A DNA stretch of 64,000 bases from Saprospiraceae bacterium (GTDB lineage Bacteria; Bacteroidota; Bacteroidia; Chitinophagales; Saprospiraceae), in assembly GCA_030729925.1 (NCBI GenBank), contig JANQWK010000044.1:22637-86636 (forward strand). Direction: 5' to 3'. Positions 63,985 through 64,000 of this stretch are shown in pieces. A program made the position numbers and the translations under genes. The stretch's first letter is position 1. Every line of letters starts with the position of its first letter. A model generated the notes under the pieces. It made no database searches, had not been told where the DNA came from, and saw only the letters and a program-made list of their open reading frames with translations.

Positions 63985-64000
63985 CAGGTGGAAGCCACCT
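63985..64000. repeat. dispersed palindromic repeat, copy 3 (cut by the window edge)
   Basis: CAGGTGGAAGCCACCT equals the first arm of copy 1 and starts 58 nt after the GH127 stop. The left flank (TTAAAAACT) resembles that of copy 2, so the flank ATTACCCT should lie beyond the window. Confidence 0.7.

Noticed and set aside
1..64000. CRISPR array, rRNA genes, ordinary tRNA genes, transposase or integrase
   Set aside because: No regularly spaced repeats, rRNA core sequences or cloverleafs other than the tmRNA were seen, and no ORF carries transposase or integrase motifs.

Overview
The window is chromosomal DNA from a member of the Bacteroidota, most likely a Saprospiria/Lewinella-like lineage. 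That placement is inferred from gene content: a SusC/SusD pair, BatA/vWA and DUF4199 proteins, a DUF2027-Smr protein, TAnnTTTG-type -7 promoter elements, few Shine-Dalgarno sequences, and a tmRNA tag ending in YAMAA. No phage, transposase, CRISPR array, rRNA or ordinary tRNA was found. Genes are tightly packed with many 4-nt overlaps, and most gaps are short.

Layout. 1-12.2 kb is mostly housekeeping: the end of an outer-membrane barrel gene, purB, a BioD-like P-loop protein, topA, a DUF3467 protein, a BASS transporter, a PhoD-like lipoprotein, purC, a saccharopine-dehydrogenase-like enzyme and a serine hydrolase. ssrA (tmRNA) lies at 12.25-12.63 kb. Its terminator hairpin is repeated 1449 bp downstream, and the repeats bracket an AT-rich block of four small membrane-protein ORFs. 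An XRE regulator/DUF2975 pair with a palindromic candidate operator follows. 15-27 kb carries a secreted tricorn-like S41 protease, a Tat-exported class V aminotransferase, a sulfotransferase, an M28 peptidase and the SusCD pair. 27-31 kb has a Dna2-like nuclease-helicase converging on queE.

31-41 kb is an envelope block: a BatA/vWA protein, a polytopic membrane protein, a dihydroorotase homologue that has lost its metal ligands, two DUF4199 proteins, two glycosyltransferases and a HAD phosphatase. 41-43.4 kb is a sulfur module with a split YeeE/YedE transporter and sulfide:quinone oxidoreductase. 43.4-50.2 kb holds Smr, methyltransferase and TPR genes, etfBA, rpsO and pnp.

50.3-63.9 kb is one functional unit of eleven genes in two divergent operons that share a 60-bp promoter with a perfect AT palindrome. 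It encodes an exported GMC dehydrogenase with its small subunit, a cytochrome c, a DUF1080 protein, three TIM-barrel sugar isomerase-type proteins, a Gfo/Idh/MocA oxidoreductase, an MFS permease and two secreted GH127-type beta-L-arabinofuranosidases. The set fits oxidation-first (3-keto) glycoside breakdown joined to arabinofuranoside hydrolysis. This is the most system-like region of the window.

A dispersed palindrome (9.4, 35.6 and 64.0 kb) sits 54-64 nt after three plus-strand stop codons. Its stem covaries between copies.
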